DNA of 64,000 bases from Bathymodiolus platifrons methanotrophic gill symbiont (GCF_002189065.1 NZ_BDMN01000080.1:1-64000), one strand, 5' to 3'. Shown: positions 47,055-56,368, numbered from the stretch's first letter. Numbers and translations are program-made. The notes: generated from the sequence alone by a model not told the origin.

Positions 47055-47100
47055 GTATCCACTATAAATTTTGTGCCTCCCTAAAATTTATAGTGGATAC
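47055..47100. mobile_element. 46-bp inverted-repeat remnant of a further element
   Basis: GTATCCACTATAAATTTT and AAAATTTATAGTGGATAC are perfect inverted repeats separated by GTGCCTCCCT. It looks like the two ends of an IS brought together by internal deletion. It interrupts a small signal-peptide-encoding gene on the minus strand. No duplication is evident in its flanks. Confidence 0.6.
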
Positions 47101-47155
47101 GGCTGATCAGAATGCTCGAAAATAATAGGGTACTGGTTAATAATAATTTATTCAT
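47081..47155 (-). pseudogene. Remnant of an exported-protein gene (signal peptide only)
   Basis: An ATG at 47155 with the ribosome site GAGGATAATAAA upstream encodes MNKLLLTSTLLFSSILIS, a typical signal peptide. It then runs into the inverted-repeat element and stops (RIHYKF). The mature part is gone. It is listed as a gene remnant because of the good ribosome site and signal sequence. Confidence 0.5.
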
Positions 47156-47367
47156 TTTATTATCCTCGGTGAGTTTTTAGAAATAATATTCGTTATTGAT
47201 TCCCTGTACTTAATCCGAATGAACTCTGGATTATTTCTTAAGGGAGTTTATATGATTACCTATAAAAAGAACCAGAGATACCTCACAAATATCGAATTTT
47301 GTTGGTAGGGTATTTGCCGTAATTACGTATGTAACTTATTGAAATAAAAAATTCTTAGTGCATTTGT

Positions 47368-47437
47368 CCCGTATTCCGCAAGCTTCATACGGGCTACTTC
47401 TTGCAGAGGTGGATGTGAATACTTTCACAGCCTTTAA
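47368..47437. repeat. Remnants of family D and family B repeats
   Basis: CCCGTATTCCGCAAGCTTCA and TACGGGCTAC (about 47370-47397) match one arm of the hairpin at 39159-39240. GAATACTTTCACAGCCTTTAA (47417-47437) matches the outer end of family B. No full element is present. The rest of 46997-47460 has no further gene that I can support. Confidence 0.55.
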
Positions 47438-47460
47438 CCTAGGAAAATCAGCTGCTCAAG

Positions 47461-48283
47461 TTATTCCAGGTGTTGAACTGTAATTTCGGCATACTTATCT
47501 TTTATTTCAAGTATTTGAGGGATAATACTTAAAAATATATCCACCAGAGCCGGTTCAAAGTGTGTTCCTGATTCTTTTTTCAGCTGCTCGATAGCTTCCC
47601 CTGTTAGCCAGGCTTGTTTATACGGGCGGACAGTCGTAAGAGCATCAAAAGTATCAGCAATGGCAACTATACGAGCGTGAATGGAGATTTCTGCGCCTTT
47701 CAAACCGTTGGGGTGGCCTGTACCATCCCATCGTTCATGGTGGGTTAGTGCAATGTCACGAGCCAAGTTCAGTAACACGGAGTCATGGCTGCCTAAAATT
47801 TCAGCTCCCATTTGCGGGTGCCGCCTCATGATCTTCCATTCGTCGGCATCTAATTTTCCCGGTTTTAAAAGGACTTTATCTGGAATTCCGATTTTACCAA
47901 TATCATGCATTGGTGCCGCATTAAGTAAAAGTTCAGCCTCATCTTCTGACATACCACTGGCAAGAGCTAAAATTTGTGAGTAATAGCTCATTCGAATGAC
48001 ATGCATACCCGTTTCGTTATCTTTATACTCTGCGGCACGACCTAGGCGTTGAATGATTTGTAAACGAGTCTGCTCTAGTTCTCTGGTACGATCCTTAACC
48101 ATTTCATCTAATAGGCGTTTCTCATCGTAAAGTGATAGCTGTGTATGTACGCGACGTAGGACTAGGGAAGGGCTAACGGGTTTGGTAATGTAATCTACCG
48201 CACCAATATCAAAGCCAAGACTTTCGTCGGCTGTCTCACCTTTTGCGGTAACGAAAATAACAGGTATTCTGGCTGTGGTGTAA
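47461..48283 (-). pseudogene. Response regulator with HD-GYP domain, 5' end deleted
   Basis: Reading from about 48280 downwards gives the end of a receiver domain, ARIPVIFVTAKGETADESLG and FDIGAVDYITKPVSPSLV. A linker helix and a complete HD-GYP domain follow: HDIGKIGIPDKVLLKPG and HHERWDGTGHPNGLKG. HD-GYP domains hydrolyse cyclic-di-GMP. The N-terminal half of the receiver, including the phospho-acceptor aspartate, is missing; sequence breaks off at about 48284 into an unrelated gene fragment. An ATG at 48102 could still give a bare HD-GYP protein of 213 residues. Confidence 0.8.
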
Positions 48284-49101
48284 TTTTAATAAGGCAAAAA
48301 CTCTGGAATCTATTGACCAGGAAAATCTGAATAATGCAGGGAACTCTTTGCAAGAGGCTGAACAAGAGTTTCAGCGATTGATCGTCAGAGAAAAAAATCT
48401 TCGAATGTTAACTTACAATGGCTGTTTAATATTGGTGGTAGAACAGTTTGTAATAACTACGGTGTAGGTACTTGTGAGATCACAGGTGGTTTACAGGTGC
48501 CTTTGTATTTTATCGTATTGGCACTACTCGGAGGGGCCATTAGCCTGACGCGTAGAGTACCTGAATATCAAAAGCGATCGGCAAGTAATTACCTGTCCAT
48601 TGCTACTGATAAGAAACCGTATATGACTAAAGGCCAGGTTCGTGAAAGCCTTGCCTTCCAGATCATTCAGTTTATTTCTGCACCTCTGATAGCGATAGTG
48701 GCGTATCAGCTTATTGACCCGGGAAATCTGGCGAGTGCCGTGGCACTGGGTTTTATTGCGGGATTTTCCTCGGAAGCAATTCTTATGATGATTCGGCAAT
48801 TAACCAATAAGATAACTCCGGTAGCAACGGATTCACTTTCTTTAACGGGTTCGGTCACTGGGCAGGTGTGTGAAGTTGCTGGAGGAGGAAAAGGGGTAAA
48901 AGGTGCTTCAGTGAATCTGGTTGGTCATAATCAATCAAAACTGATGAAAGCGGTCATTTTTTGATCAAGAATACACCGGTAGGGGATATGGCTATCGAAG
49001 TTTTACATAAGGATAGTTCAAGTCAGGAAAGTGCAAAGTTGGTTAAAGTTACTATTGAGCAAGGCATAACGACACAGTGCCCACCCATTATATTTCCTTA
49101 G
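48284..49101 (+). pseudogene. Membrane protein with C-terminal Ig-like (carboxypeptidase-regulatory-like) domain, decayed
   Basis: Three frames join into one protein. It has a coiled-coil start (NKAKTLESIDQENLNNAGNS), then from about 48409 LQWLFNIGGRTVCNNYGVGT and two membrane segments (VPLYFIVLALLGGAISL, QFISAPLIAIVAYQLI). A beta domain starts GSVTGQVCEVAGGGKGVKGA and, after a shift near 48945, KTDESGHFLIKNTPVGDMAI, ending at 49101. Two frameshifts and a missing 5' end mark it as a pseudogene. The original function is not recognised. It meets the truncated HD-GYP gene head to head at 48283/48284. Confidence 0.75.
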
Positions 49102-49132
49102 AATATTGGTTTTTTTGTAGGAGGGGGGACTC

Positions 49133-49210
49133 TAGAGGCTGTGAAAGTATTCAACATAATTCCCCTCCTTAGTTAAGGAGGGGCTAGGGGAGGTTGGATA
49201 AATAAAAACT
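49133..49210. mobile_element. Half copy of family B element
   Basis: It starts CTCTAGAGGCTGTGAAAGTA and contains the CCTCCTTAGTTAAGGAGG palindrome, then ends in the AT spacer. The second half is missing. Confidence 0.7.
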
Positions 49211-49344
49211 AACCTAACCATAAGGGGTCAGTACCCTTTATTTGTATATAAATGGTAAGTCGCTGAAAGTTAAAAATAATCAAGTGACATAGAGTTTAAT
49301 CGAGTCTGCCCCTCAATACTGGTGTTACTTTAGAAGCTCTGAAT

Positions 49345-49548
49345 TTATCTAAAAAATTGCTTTATTTGTGGGGTGAAATACCAAAGAAGAAATATGACTG
49401 CTGCGGTTCCTAGTACTGCAATGGCGAGGTCTGGATTAGTACGTAGAGTGATTTTTGCAATAGCCAGGAGAGATAATGCAATGAGAAGTTTGAGTAAAGC
49501 TAATCCCCAGCCCATTAAAGACATTATGAACTTTTGAAAAGTATTCAA
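49345..49548 (-). CDS. Small membrane protein, 67 residues, unrecognised
   Basis: The product has two membrane segments (about 9-31 and 43-60) and a short polar tail (TPQIKQFFR). The start is TTG at 49548 with the good ribosome site GAGGAAAA seven bases upstream. No homology comes to mind. It lies between a half family B element and the tRNA-Leu gene. Confidence 0.55.
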   Translation of the reverse strand: MNTFQKFIMSLMGWGLALLKLLIALSLLAIAKITLRTNPDLAIAVLGTAAVIFLLWYFTPQIKQFFR

Positions 49549-49571
49549 TTGTTTTCCTCGCTAAATCTAAG

Positions 49572-49604
49572 CAAAAAAAAAGGCGTTGCATTTTTACGCA
49601 AGGC
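49572..49604 (-). terminator. Terminator after tRNA-Leu
   Basis: On the minus strand a GC stem (GGCCTTGCGT with GCAACGCC, imperfect) is followed by nine Ts, about a dozen bases after the tRNA 3' end. Confidence 0.65.
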
Positions 49605-49616
49605 CTATGTCATCTA

Positions 49617-49701
49617 TGGTACCGAGGGCCGGAATCGAACCGGCACTTCCGAAGAAACCGGATTTTGAATCCGGCGTGTCTACCAGTTTCACCACCCCGG
49701 C
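49617..49701 (-). tRNA. tRNA-Leu(CAA)
   Basis: On the minus strand the gene starts GCCGGGGTGGTGAAACTGGT and ends CTCGGTACCA with an encoded CCA. The anticodon arm is CCGGA-TTCAAAA-TCCGG, giving anticodon CAA, which reads UUG. A long variable arm (TTTCTTCGGAAGT) marks it as a class II tRNA, and the T-arm GCCGGTTCGATTCCGGC is intact. The acceptor stem has two G-T pairs. Confidence 0.96.
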
Positions 49702-49799
49702 ATAGACGATCTGATAATTATAAGTAATCTTTTTTTATATTGCCAGAAAATTCTATAAAATAGACTGTTTTAATTTTAAGAGTCGTCTAAGCGGCGAAT

Positions 49800-50834
49800 A
49801 TGGCGTGCATGAAAAAAAGTGATTTTTACTATGAGTTGCCTGATGAATTGATTGCTCAGCAACCTTTGGCCGAGCGTAGTGCAAGCCGATTATTATGTTT
49901 AGATAAAAACAGTGATGGGATTGAAGATAGGCATTTTACTGACCTGCTGGCGCTGCTGAATAAAGATGATCTGTTGGTGCTCAATAATACTAAAGTGATT
50001 CCCGCTCGTTTGTTTGGTCATAAGCAATCGGGTGGCAAGGTTGAAATATTAATTGAGCGGGTGCTAAATGAACGAGAGGTTTTGGCACATATGCGTTCTA
50101 GTAAGTCACCTAAAGCGGGAGCATTGATTCGATTAGATGCAGGTTTTCAGTGTCTGGTATTAGGGCGGGTCGATGATTTATTCCATTTGCAGTTTCAGGG
50201 TGAGCTGGCTCTGGCTGATATTTTAGAGCATATCGGGCATATGCCTTTACCTCCTTATATAGAGCGTGCTGATAATATAAATGACCAGACTCGGTATCAA
50301 ACAGTTTTTGCTCAGAAAAGTGGAGCAGTAGCAGCGCCCACAGCGGGCTTGCATTTCGATGATGCGATGATGGATAAAATTCGTGCTAAAGGGGGTGGTA
50401 TTGCCTTTGTTACTTTACATGTGGCCAGTGGAACTTTTCGCCCGGTTAAAGTCGAAAACCTGGCTGAGCATGTGATGCATAAAGAATATTTTGAAGTTCC
50501 GCAAGAAACAGTGGCGGCTGTACAGCAAACGAAATCGCAAGGTGGGCGTGTCATCGCGATTGGAACGACAGCGATGCGTTCTTTAGAATCTGCTTCTCGT
50601 ACCGGGGAGTTGCACGCATGTCAGGGCGATACTGATTTATTTATTACGCCGGGCTATCAGTTTAAAACGGTTGATGCGATGCTGACTAATTTTCATTTGC
50701 CTGAATCGACTTTGTTAATGCTGGTTTCCGCTTTTTCTGGTTATGAGCGGATTAAAAAGGTTTACCAGCATGCCATTGCACAAAAATACCGGTTTTTTAG
50801 CTATGGTGATGCGATGTTTATTCAGCGTGAATAG
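49800..50834 (+). CDS. queA: S-adenosylmethionine:tRNA ribosyltransferase-isomerase
   Basis: QueA makes epoxyqueuosine in tRNA from preQ1. The 344-residue product shows [60 protein letters not shown] and [20 protein letters not shown]. The frame has ATG at 49800 and 49809. The second, [11 protein letters not shown], aligns better with relatives, but neither has a clear ribosome site. Here queA is apart from tgt (6.4 kb). Confidence 0.95.
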   Translation: MACMKKSDFYYELPDELIAQQPLAERSASRLLCLDKNSDGIEDRHFTDLLALLNKDDLLVLNNTKVIPARLFGHKQSGGKVEILIERVLNEREVLAHMRSSKSPKAGALIRLDAGFQCLVLGRVDDLFHLQFQGELALADILEHIGHMPLPPYIERADNINDQTRYQTVFAQKSGAVAAPTAGLHFDDAMMDKIRAKGGGIAFVTLHVASGTFRPVKVENLAEHVMHKEYFEVPQETVAAVQQTKSQGGRVIAIGTTAMRSLESASRTGELHACQGDTDLFITPGYQFKTVDAMLTNFHLPESTLLMLVSAFSGYERIKKVYQHAIAQKYRFFSYGDAMFIQRE

Positions 50835-50847
50835 GTGTAGAGCGTAG

Positions 50848-51029
50848 CTTTAGAGGCGGTGAAAGTATTCAACAAAATTCCCCTCCTTAGTTAAGTTGGG
50901 GTTAGGGGGGGGGGGATATATTAAAACTAATCACGCAATATCAATGATATATGTTTTTATATGATCCCCCCTCAATCCCCCCTTCTCAAGGGAGGAGGCT
51001 AAAAGCAGATACTTTCACAGTCTCTTTAG
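50848..51029. mobile_element. Family B inverted-repeat element, longest copy
   Basis: The ends are CTTTAGAGGCGGTGAAAGTA and ATACTTTCACAGTCTCTTTAG. The first palindrome is damaged (CCTCCTTAGTTAAGTTGG) and one G-run has grown to nine. It lies between queA and mfd. Confidence 0.8.
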
Positions 51030-51216
51030 CCCGCTATTAATGCCTCTCGGTATATTGACGGGCTAAAGCCACGCCCTTGGGTATTACCAGATTTGTTCCG
51101 ATATACAGAGTTAGATATGAGTCTCTGCTTTTGTGCATGGTAAACTATTCGTTGTTTTGTGTTATTTAGCGGACTGAAGTTCGCTCTACAGTTTTTGATC
51201 TTTTTGGTTTCTTACA

Positions 51217-54200
51217 ATGTCAGATAGTCAGTCCATTTTTTTACCCAAAGTCCCGCATAAAATAAAACAGCCACTATTCTGGTCTGGCTTAACAGGCTGT
51301 GCTGATTCATTAGCGATTGCAACGGCGATTAAAAATGAATCCCGCCTATTTGTGGTGTTAACGCCTGATAGCCAGACAGCTTTACGGCTAGAACATGAGT
51401 TGTCTTTTTTTCTACAGGACGAATATCCCATTCTGCATTTTCCAGATTGGGAAGTGCTGCCTTATGATGTTTTTTCGCCTTTGCCCGAGATTGTTTCCGA
51501 ACGCTTAAAGTCTCTGGCTAAATTACCTGAAGTCAGCCGTGGGGCGTTAGTGCTGTCGGTAGCAACCTTAATGCACCGTTTGGCCCCCAGAGAGCATATT
51601 TTAGCGAATAGTTTTGCTATCAATATTGGCAGTATTTTTAATCTGGATTTAAATCGTATTAAGCTGGAGGCAGTAGGTTACCAGTGTGTCTCGCAAGTGG
51701 TGCAACATGCTGAGTTTGCAGTGCGTGGTGCTATTGTTGATTTGTTTCCTATGGGTAGCAAATACCCATTTCGTATTGAGTTGTTTGATGAAGAGGTTGA
51801 GTCGATTAGAACCTTTGATCCTGAAACTCAGCTTTCTATAGAAAAGGTTGATGCAATACAGCTTTTCCCTGCTCGTGAGTTTCCGTTTACTGATGAGGCG
51901 ATTAATCATTTTCGGCAGGCATTTCGTGAGACATTTCCGGATAATTATCAGAATAATACTTTGTACCAGGATGTTAGCAAGGGTATTACTCCTAGTGGAA
52001 TAGAAGCGTATTTACCTTTATTTGTTGATAAAACAGAAACGCTGTTTGATTATCTTCCGGCAACGACTGCTTTTGTTTTGCCTGAAGCACTGGAGCAATC
52101 GGCACAGCATTTTATTGAAGAGATTGATGAGCGCTTTCAACAGCGTAAATATGATCTTGAGCGGCCCCTGTTAGCACCAGAGAGGCTATATATACAGGCT
52201 GATGAATTTATTCAACATATAGATAAATTTCGGCGTATCTATTTAACGACACAGGAAGAGACAGGGGCGTGGCAGGCTGAGAGTATTGCTCTGCCCGAAG
52301 TAAGTATAGATCAGAGGCTGCGTGAGCCAGCGAGTCGTTTAAAGGCATTTGTGGCGAATAGCGAGAGTCGAATACTTTTCGTTGCTGAAACGGCGGGGCA
52401 TAGAGAGGAGTTAATTGATAAATTACGCGGCTATAAAATCAATGTTAAACAATTGGATAGCTGGGGGCAGTTTGTACAGGCTGAGGAATCTCCCTGTATT
52501 ATCGTTGCGTCTTTAGATCATAGTTTATATCTGCAGCATGCTGGCCTGGCGATTATTACCGAAAGCCAGTTAACCGGAGATAAGGCGCAACAACGGCGCA
52601 GACGAAAAAAATCAGCCGCTCGTGAGCTGGAAAAGATTGTTAATAATCTTAATGAACTTTCCGTTGGGTCGCCGGTGGTTCATCAAGAGCATGGGGTTGG
52701 TCGTTATCTGGGGCTACAGGTTTTAAAGTTTGGTGATATAGATGCAGAGTTTCTTACTCTGGAATATGCTAATGGAGATAAGCTATACGTGCCTGTTTCG
52801 GCGCTAGATGTCATCGGGCGATATACTGGCGTTAACCCTGAAAATGCGCCGTTGCATAAATTAGGCGGGGATCAGTGGAGTAAAGCGAAGAAAAAAGCGC
52901 TGGAAAAAATCCATGATGTGGCGGCTGAATTGCTAGATATCCATGCTCAGCGAGCATTGAAAAAAGGCCATGCTTTCATTTATGAGGAAAGTGAATATCT
53001 GGCTTTTGCGGATGCCTTTCCTTTTGAAGAAACACCGGATCAGCAAACTTCGATTGATAGTATTCTTGAGGATATGAGTTCAGGCCAGCCTATGGATAGG
53101 GTGGTTTGTGGCGATGTTGGCTTTGGTAAAACCGAGGTGGCTATGCGTGCGGCTTTTATCGCTGCACAAAGTGGTAGGCAAGTGGCGGTATTAGTGCCAA
53201 CAACCTTACTAGCGCAGCAACATTTCCATAATTTTCGTGATCGTTTCGCTGACTGGCCTTTTAGAATTGAGGTGTTATCGCGTTTTGTTACGCCTAAGCA
53301 ACAAAAGGTAATTATTGCAGATTTAGCTGCAGGTAAAGTTGATATCATCATCGGCACACATAAATTGCTTTCTAAAGAGATTAAGTACCGTGGCCTGGGT
53401 CTGGTGATTATTGATGAAGAACACCGTTTTGGCGTACGCCAGAAGGAACATTTTAAATTGGTACGCCAGGAAGTTGATTTATTGACGCTAACGGCTACAC
53501 CGATTCCACGCACATTGAATATGGCAATGGCAGGTCTGCGGGATGTTTCGATTATTGCAACTCCACCACCGAACCGTCATTCAATTAGAACTTTTATTAC
53601 TGAGTGGATTGATTCATTGGTTAAAGAGGCCTGTCAGCGAGAGCTTAAACGGGGTGGGCAGATGTATTTTCTGCATAATGATGTTAAGTCGATGGACAAG
53701 ATGGCGCGAGAACTTGAGAGATTAGTTCCGGAAGCGCGGGTAGAAATTGCCCACGGACAAATGCCAGAACGTGAACTTGAGCGCATTATGTTAGATTTTT
53801 ATCATCAGCGTTTTAATGTGCTTTTAAGTACCACGATTATTGAAAGTGGTATCGATATACCTACCGCAAACACTATTATCATTAATAGAGCCGATAAGCT
53901 TGGTCTCGCACAATTGCATCAACTGCGCGGGCGGGTAGGGCGGTCGCATCATCGCGCTTATGCGTATTTTATTACCCCGCCGAAAAAATTAATCAGTAAA
54001 GATGGCTTAAAACGTTTAGAGGCTGTCGAAACCTCGGGTGAATTAGGCGCAGGATTTTTGTTGTCTACGCATGATATGGAAATTCGTGGCGCGGGTGAGT
54101 TGTTAGGTGATGGTCAAAGTGGGCAAATTCAGGAAATAGGTTTTACCTTATATACTGAGTTATTAGACCGTGCAGTGAAAGCTTTAAAGTCGGGTAAGCA

Positions 54201-54672
54201 ACCTGAATTAAATGCGCCGTTACATACTGGCACTGAAGTGGATTTACAGACCGCTGCATTAATTCCTGAAGATTATTTGCCGGATATACATGCACGATTA
54301 GTATTATATAAGCGTATTTCCAGTGCCGATAGTAAAGAGGAATTGCGCGATTTAAAAATAGAAATGATTGATCGCTTTGGCTTGTTACCTGATCAGGTTA
54401 AAGTGTTATTTTCAGTGACAGAATTAAAGCAGCAGGCGGATAAGATAGGGGTTAAGAAAATTGATGTTTATAATGAAGGCGGACGGCTGCTATTTAGTGC
54501 TGACCCTAAACTGAATATGCAGCAATTATTGATTTTGATTCAGACGCAGGCCCATCTCTATAAGTTTGAAGGCGGCGATAAATTACGCTTTACTCATAAA
54601 TTCGCGACAACAGATGAAAAAATTGAGTTTGTCAGTGCATTATTGACACAATTAACGGAAGATAATTCATGA
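51217..54672 (+). CDS. mfd: Transcription-repair coupling factor Mfd
   Basis: Mfd displaces stalled RNA polymerase and recruits UvrA. The 1151-residue product has the UvrB-like N-terminal module (ending near GSKYPFRIELFDEEVESIR), the RNA-polymerase interaction domain (PVVHQEHGVGRYLGLQ, EYANGDKLYVPVSALD), and the RecG-like motor with Walker A GDVGFGKTEVAMRAAF, the DEEH box, TATPIPRTLNMAM and LRGRVGRSHHRAYAYF. The C-terminal TRCF domain is present. Its stop overlaps the csiV start. Confidence 0.97.
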   Translation: MSDSQSIFLPKVPHKIKQPLFWSGLTGCADSLAIATAIKNESRLFVVLTPDSQTALRLEHELSFFLQDEYPILHFPDWEVLPYDVFSPLPEIVSERLKSLAKLPEVSRGALVLSVATLMHRLAPREHILANSFAINIGSIFNLDLNRIKLEAVGYQCVSQVVQHAEFAVRGAIVDLFPMGSKYPFRIELFDEEVESIRTFDPETQLSIEKVDAIQLFPAREFPFTDEAINHFRQAFRETFPDNYQNNTLYQDVSKGITPSGIEAYLPLFVDKTETLFDYLPATTAFVLPEALEQSAQHFIEEIDERFQQRKYDLERPLLAPERLYIQADEFIQHIDKFRRIYLTTQEETGAWQAESIALPEVSIDQRLREPASRLKAFVANSESRILFVAETAGHREELIDKLRGYKINVKQLDSWGQFVQAEESPCIIVASLDHSLYLQHAGLAIITESQLTGDKAQQRRRRKKSAARELEKIVNNLNELSVGSPVVHQEHGVGRYLGLQVLKFGDIDAEFLTLEYANGDKLYVPVSALDVIGRYTGVNPENAPLHKLGGDQWSKAKKKALEKIHDVAAELLDIHAQRALKKGHAFIYEESEYLAFADAFPFEETPDQQTSIDSILEDMSSGQPMDRVVCGDVGFGKTEVAMRAAFIAAQSGRQVAVLVPTTLLAQQHFHNFRDRFADWPFRIEVLSRFVTPKQQKVIIADLAAGKVDIIIGTHKLLSKEIKYRGLGLVIIDEEHRFGVRQKEHFKLVRQEVDLLTLTATPIPRTLNMAMAGLRDVSIIATPPPNRHSIRTFITEWIDSLVKEACQRELKRGGQMYFLHNDVKSMDKMARELERLVPEARVEIAHGQMPERELERIMLDFYHQRFNVLLSTTIIESGIDIPTANTIIINRADKLGLAQLHQLRGRVGRSHHRAYAYFITPPKKLISKDGLKRLEAVETSGELGAGFLLSTHDMEIRGAGELLGDGQSGQIQEIGFTLYTELLDRAVKALKSGKQPELNAPLHTGTEVDLQTAALIPEDYLPDIHARLVLYKRISSADSKEELRDLKIEMIDRFGLLPDQVKVLFSVTELKQQADKIGVKKIDVYNEGGRLLFSADPKLNMQQLLILIQTQAHLYKFEGGDKLRFTHKFATTDEKIEFVSALLTQLTEDNS

Positions 54673-55199
54673 AGTATCAACTGAAGGTTCAGTTTGCTGT
54701 ACTACTTTTTTGCTTTAATAGTCTAGCTCTTGCCGAGCCGCGCTGGTTTCAGGTGGAGCTAATCGTTTTTCAGCTGCAGGCTCCTAATTCCGAAATTTTT
54801 GATCAAATAGAAACAGAACTTAAACCTGTAGCGCGGTATGCGCAAGTTAAAGAAGGTAACAAGACTCTGCAAAGTACTTTTAATCGGCTACAAAGGTCCA
54901 GTATTTATCAGCCATTTTATTATCAGGCTTGGCGAATTTCTGTAGAGAGTGGTAGTGTCAGTTTACCTATTGAGGTTTCTGGTACTGGTGTGGATTTAAA
55001 TGGCTGGATTAAGGTTCAGCGAGGACACTTATTGCATGTCATTGCTGATCTGGAGTTCAGTCCGGCTGAGTCTGAAGGTGTGATATATCGGTTAAATGAA
55101 AAAAGGCGGGTGCTTTTAAATGATATGCATTATTTAGATCATCCAAAGTTTGGTGCAGTGGTGAAAGTATCACCCGTTGAACTGGAGAGTTTGCAATGA
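54669..55199 (+). CDS. CsiV-family exported protein
   Basis: The 176-residue product has a signal peptide (FAVLLFCFNSLALA, cut before EPRW) and the CsiV pattern: RWFQVELIVFQLQ, YYQAWRISVESG and the LNEKRRVLLNDMHYLDHPKF motif that closes with the FG..V.V.P element. CsiV was described in Vibrio as a peptidoglycan-related periplasmic protein. Position directly after mfd with an ATGA overlap is typical of the family. Confidence 0.88.
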   Translation: MKYQLKVQFAVLLFCFNSLALAEPRWFQVELIVFQLQAPNSEIFDQIETELKPVARYAQVKEGNKTLQSTFNRLQRSSIYQPFYYQAWRISVESGSVSLPIEVSGTGVDLNGWIKVQRGHLLHVIADLEFSPAESEGVIYRLNEKRRVLLNDMHYLDHPKFGAVVKVSPVELESLQ

Positions 55200-55444
55200 G
55201 AATGAGAAATTTATTGGTTGTGATGATGCTGATTCTGGTTAGTGCTTGTCAAAATACGTCTAAAAGACCTAGTGATTTAATTGATTGCCCAGAAATAAGG
55301 CCGCAAGTGTGCACCATGATTTATGCGCCTGTCTGCGCAATGGAAACAAGCGGGCAGTTCACTAGTTATTCAAGTGACTGTACAGCATGTAGTCATGAAG
55401 AGGTGATTGGTTATCAGCCAGGGGTATGTGCTCAGGAAAAGTGA
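55196..55444 (+). CDS. Small lipoprotein with Kazal-like cysteine domain
   Basis: The 82-residue product has a lipoprotein signal (LLVVMMLILVSAC, C18). Its mature part has seven further cysteines in the order expected of a Kazal-type module: CPEIRPQVC, MIYAPVCAMETSG, YSSDCTACSHEE, PGVC. Such bacterial Kazal-like lipoproteins may act as protease inhibitors, but no activity is shown. It overlaps the csiV stop by four bases, so mfd-csiV-lipoprotein form one unit. Confidence 0.85.
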   Translation: MRMRNLLVVMMLILVSACQNTSKRPSDLIDCPEIRPQVCTMIYAPVCAMETSGQFTSYSSDCTACSHEEVIGYQPGVCAQEK

Positions 55445-55549
55445 AGTGGTTCAAAAACAAAGCCTCTAAGCATTTTAATTTAAAGATATTATTGATAGGT
55501 TAAATTTAGAATGTTTAAAAAGTACCCTTTAAAAATTTTACCTTGATGG

Positions 55550-55573
55550 TGATACTATCATTTAGTATTATCA
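55550..55573. promoter_or_regulatory. Operator-like palindrome upstream of hicAB
   Basis: TGATACTA (55550-55557) and TAGTATTATCA (55563-55573) form an inverted repeat with one extra base, ending five bases before the hicA start. HicB antitoxins repress their own promoter at such sites (family knowledge). A ribosome site (AGGGG) overlaps the end of the palindrome. Confidence 0.55.
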
Positions 55574-55577
55574 GGGG

Positions 55578-55832
55578 ATGAATAGCAAACAAAGAAAAAC
55601 TCTGGAAGTTATTTTTTCACATCCAATACCTGGAAGTCTTAAATGGCGTAAAATTGAAGTTCTATTTGTGGCTTTAGGTGCTGATGTTATCGAAGGGGAT
55701 GGCTCACGAGTTTCTTTCATCATTAATAATGAAAAAGGTGACTTTCACAGGCCTCATCCTGAAAAAGAAGCAAAGCGTTATCAAATACGGAATGCCAGGG
55801 ATTTTTTATTAAGAGCAGGGGTGAAACCATGA
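55578..55832 (+). CDS. hicA: HicA-family toxin (mRNA interferase)
   Basis: The 84-residue product has the HicA dsRBD-like fold: SKQRKTLEVIFSHP, LKWRKIEVLFVALGADVIEG, RVSFIINNEKGDFHRPHPEK and ARDFLLRAGV. The catalytic histidine of HicA lies in the FHRPHP segment. It overlaps hicB by ATGA, in the usual toxin-first order. Confidence 0.93.
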   Translation: MNSKQRKTLEVIFSHPIPGSLKWRKIEVLFVALGADVIEGDGSRVSFIINNEKGDFHRPHPEKEAKRYQIRNARDFLLRAGVKP

Positions 55833-56179
55833 ATACAATGAGTTATAACGGCTACACAGCAAAAATTGAATTTGATCCAGATGATAATATTTTGTTTGGC
55901 AATATTATTGGAATTCGTGATACTGTCGGTTTTCATGGTGAATCAGTCAATGAATTAAAAGAAGCTTTTCATGAAGCGGTTGATTTTTACCTTGAAAGTT
56001 GTGAAAAAGCAGGAAGAGAGCCTAATAAGCCCTTTTCTGGCAAGTTTGTGATTAGAGTAAAATCCTCGTTACATAGCGAAATAGCTGAAGCAGCTGTTCA
56101 TTCTGGAAAGAGCCTTAATCAATGGGTTTCAGATACGCTTGAGCAAGTAATTCATACCCCTAACCAGTGCAATCAGTAA
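55829..56179 (+). CDS. hicB: HicB-family antitoxin
   Basis: The 116-residue product has a degraded RNase-H-like N-terminal domain (MSYNGYTAKIEFDPDDNILF, GIRDTVGFHGESVNELKEAF) and a C-terminal ribbon-helix-helix (FVIRVKSSLHSEIAEAAVHS, GKSLNQWVSDTLEQ). It neutralises HicA and probably represses the pair. Confidence 0.93.
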   Translation: MNTMSYNGYTAKIEFDPDDNILFGNIIGIRDTVGFHGESVNELKEAFHEAVDFYLESCEKAGREPNKPFSGKFVIRVKSSLHSEIAEAAVHSGKSLNQWVSDTLEQVIHTPNQCNQ

Positions 56180-56310
56180 TCAAAATGTCCTGTGTAGTGG
56201 TATTTATGCTTCAGGTATAGGTCTACTATGCATTGATCCTTTCTGATAGATGGTTGTCAGTAGCGTGTGCAATAAAGAAAAATAAAGCGATTTGACTAGT
56301 AGTAATTAAT

Positions 56311-56352
56311 GGGGGAGTACAATAATCTATATGGACTAAAGCTTACTCCCCC
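56311..56352. terminator. Hairpin at the 3' side of mdh
   Basis: GGGGGAGTA (56311-56319) pairs with TTACTCCCCC (56343-56352, nearly perfect) around a 23-base loop. It lies 16 bases past the mdh stop on the minus strand and could end transcription from either side. No strong T-run follows. Confidence 0.5.
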
Positions 56353-56368
56353 TATGTTTAATTTGTTT

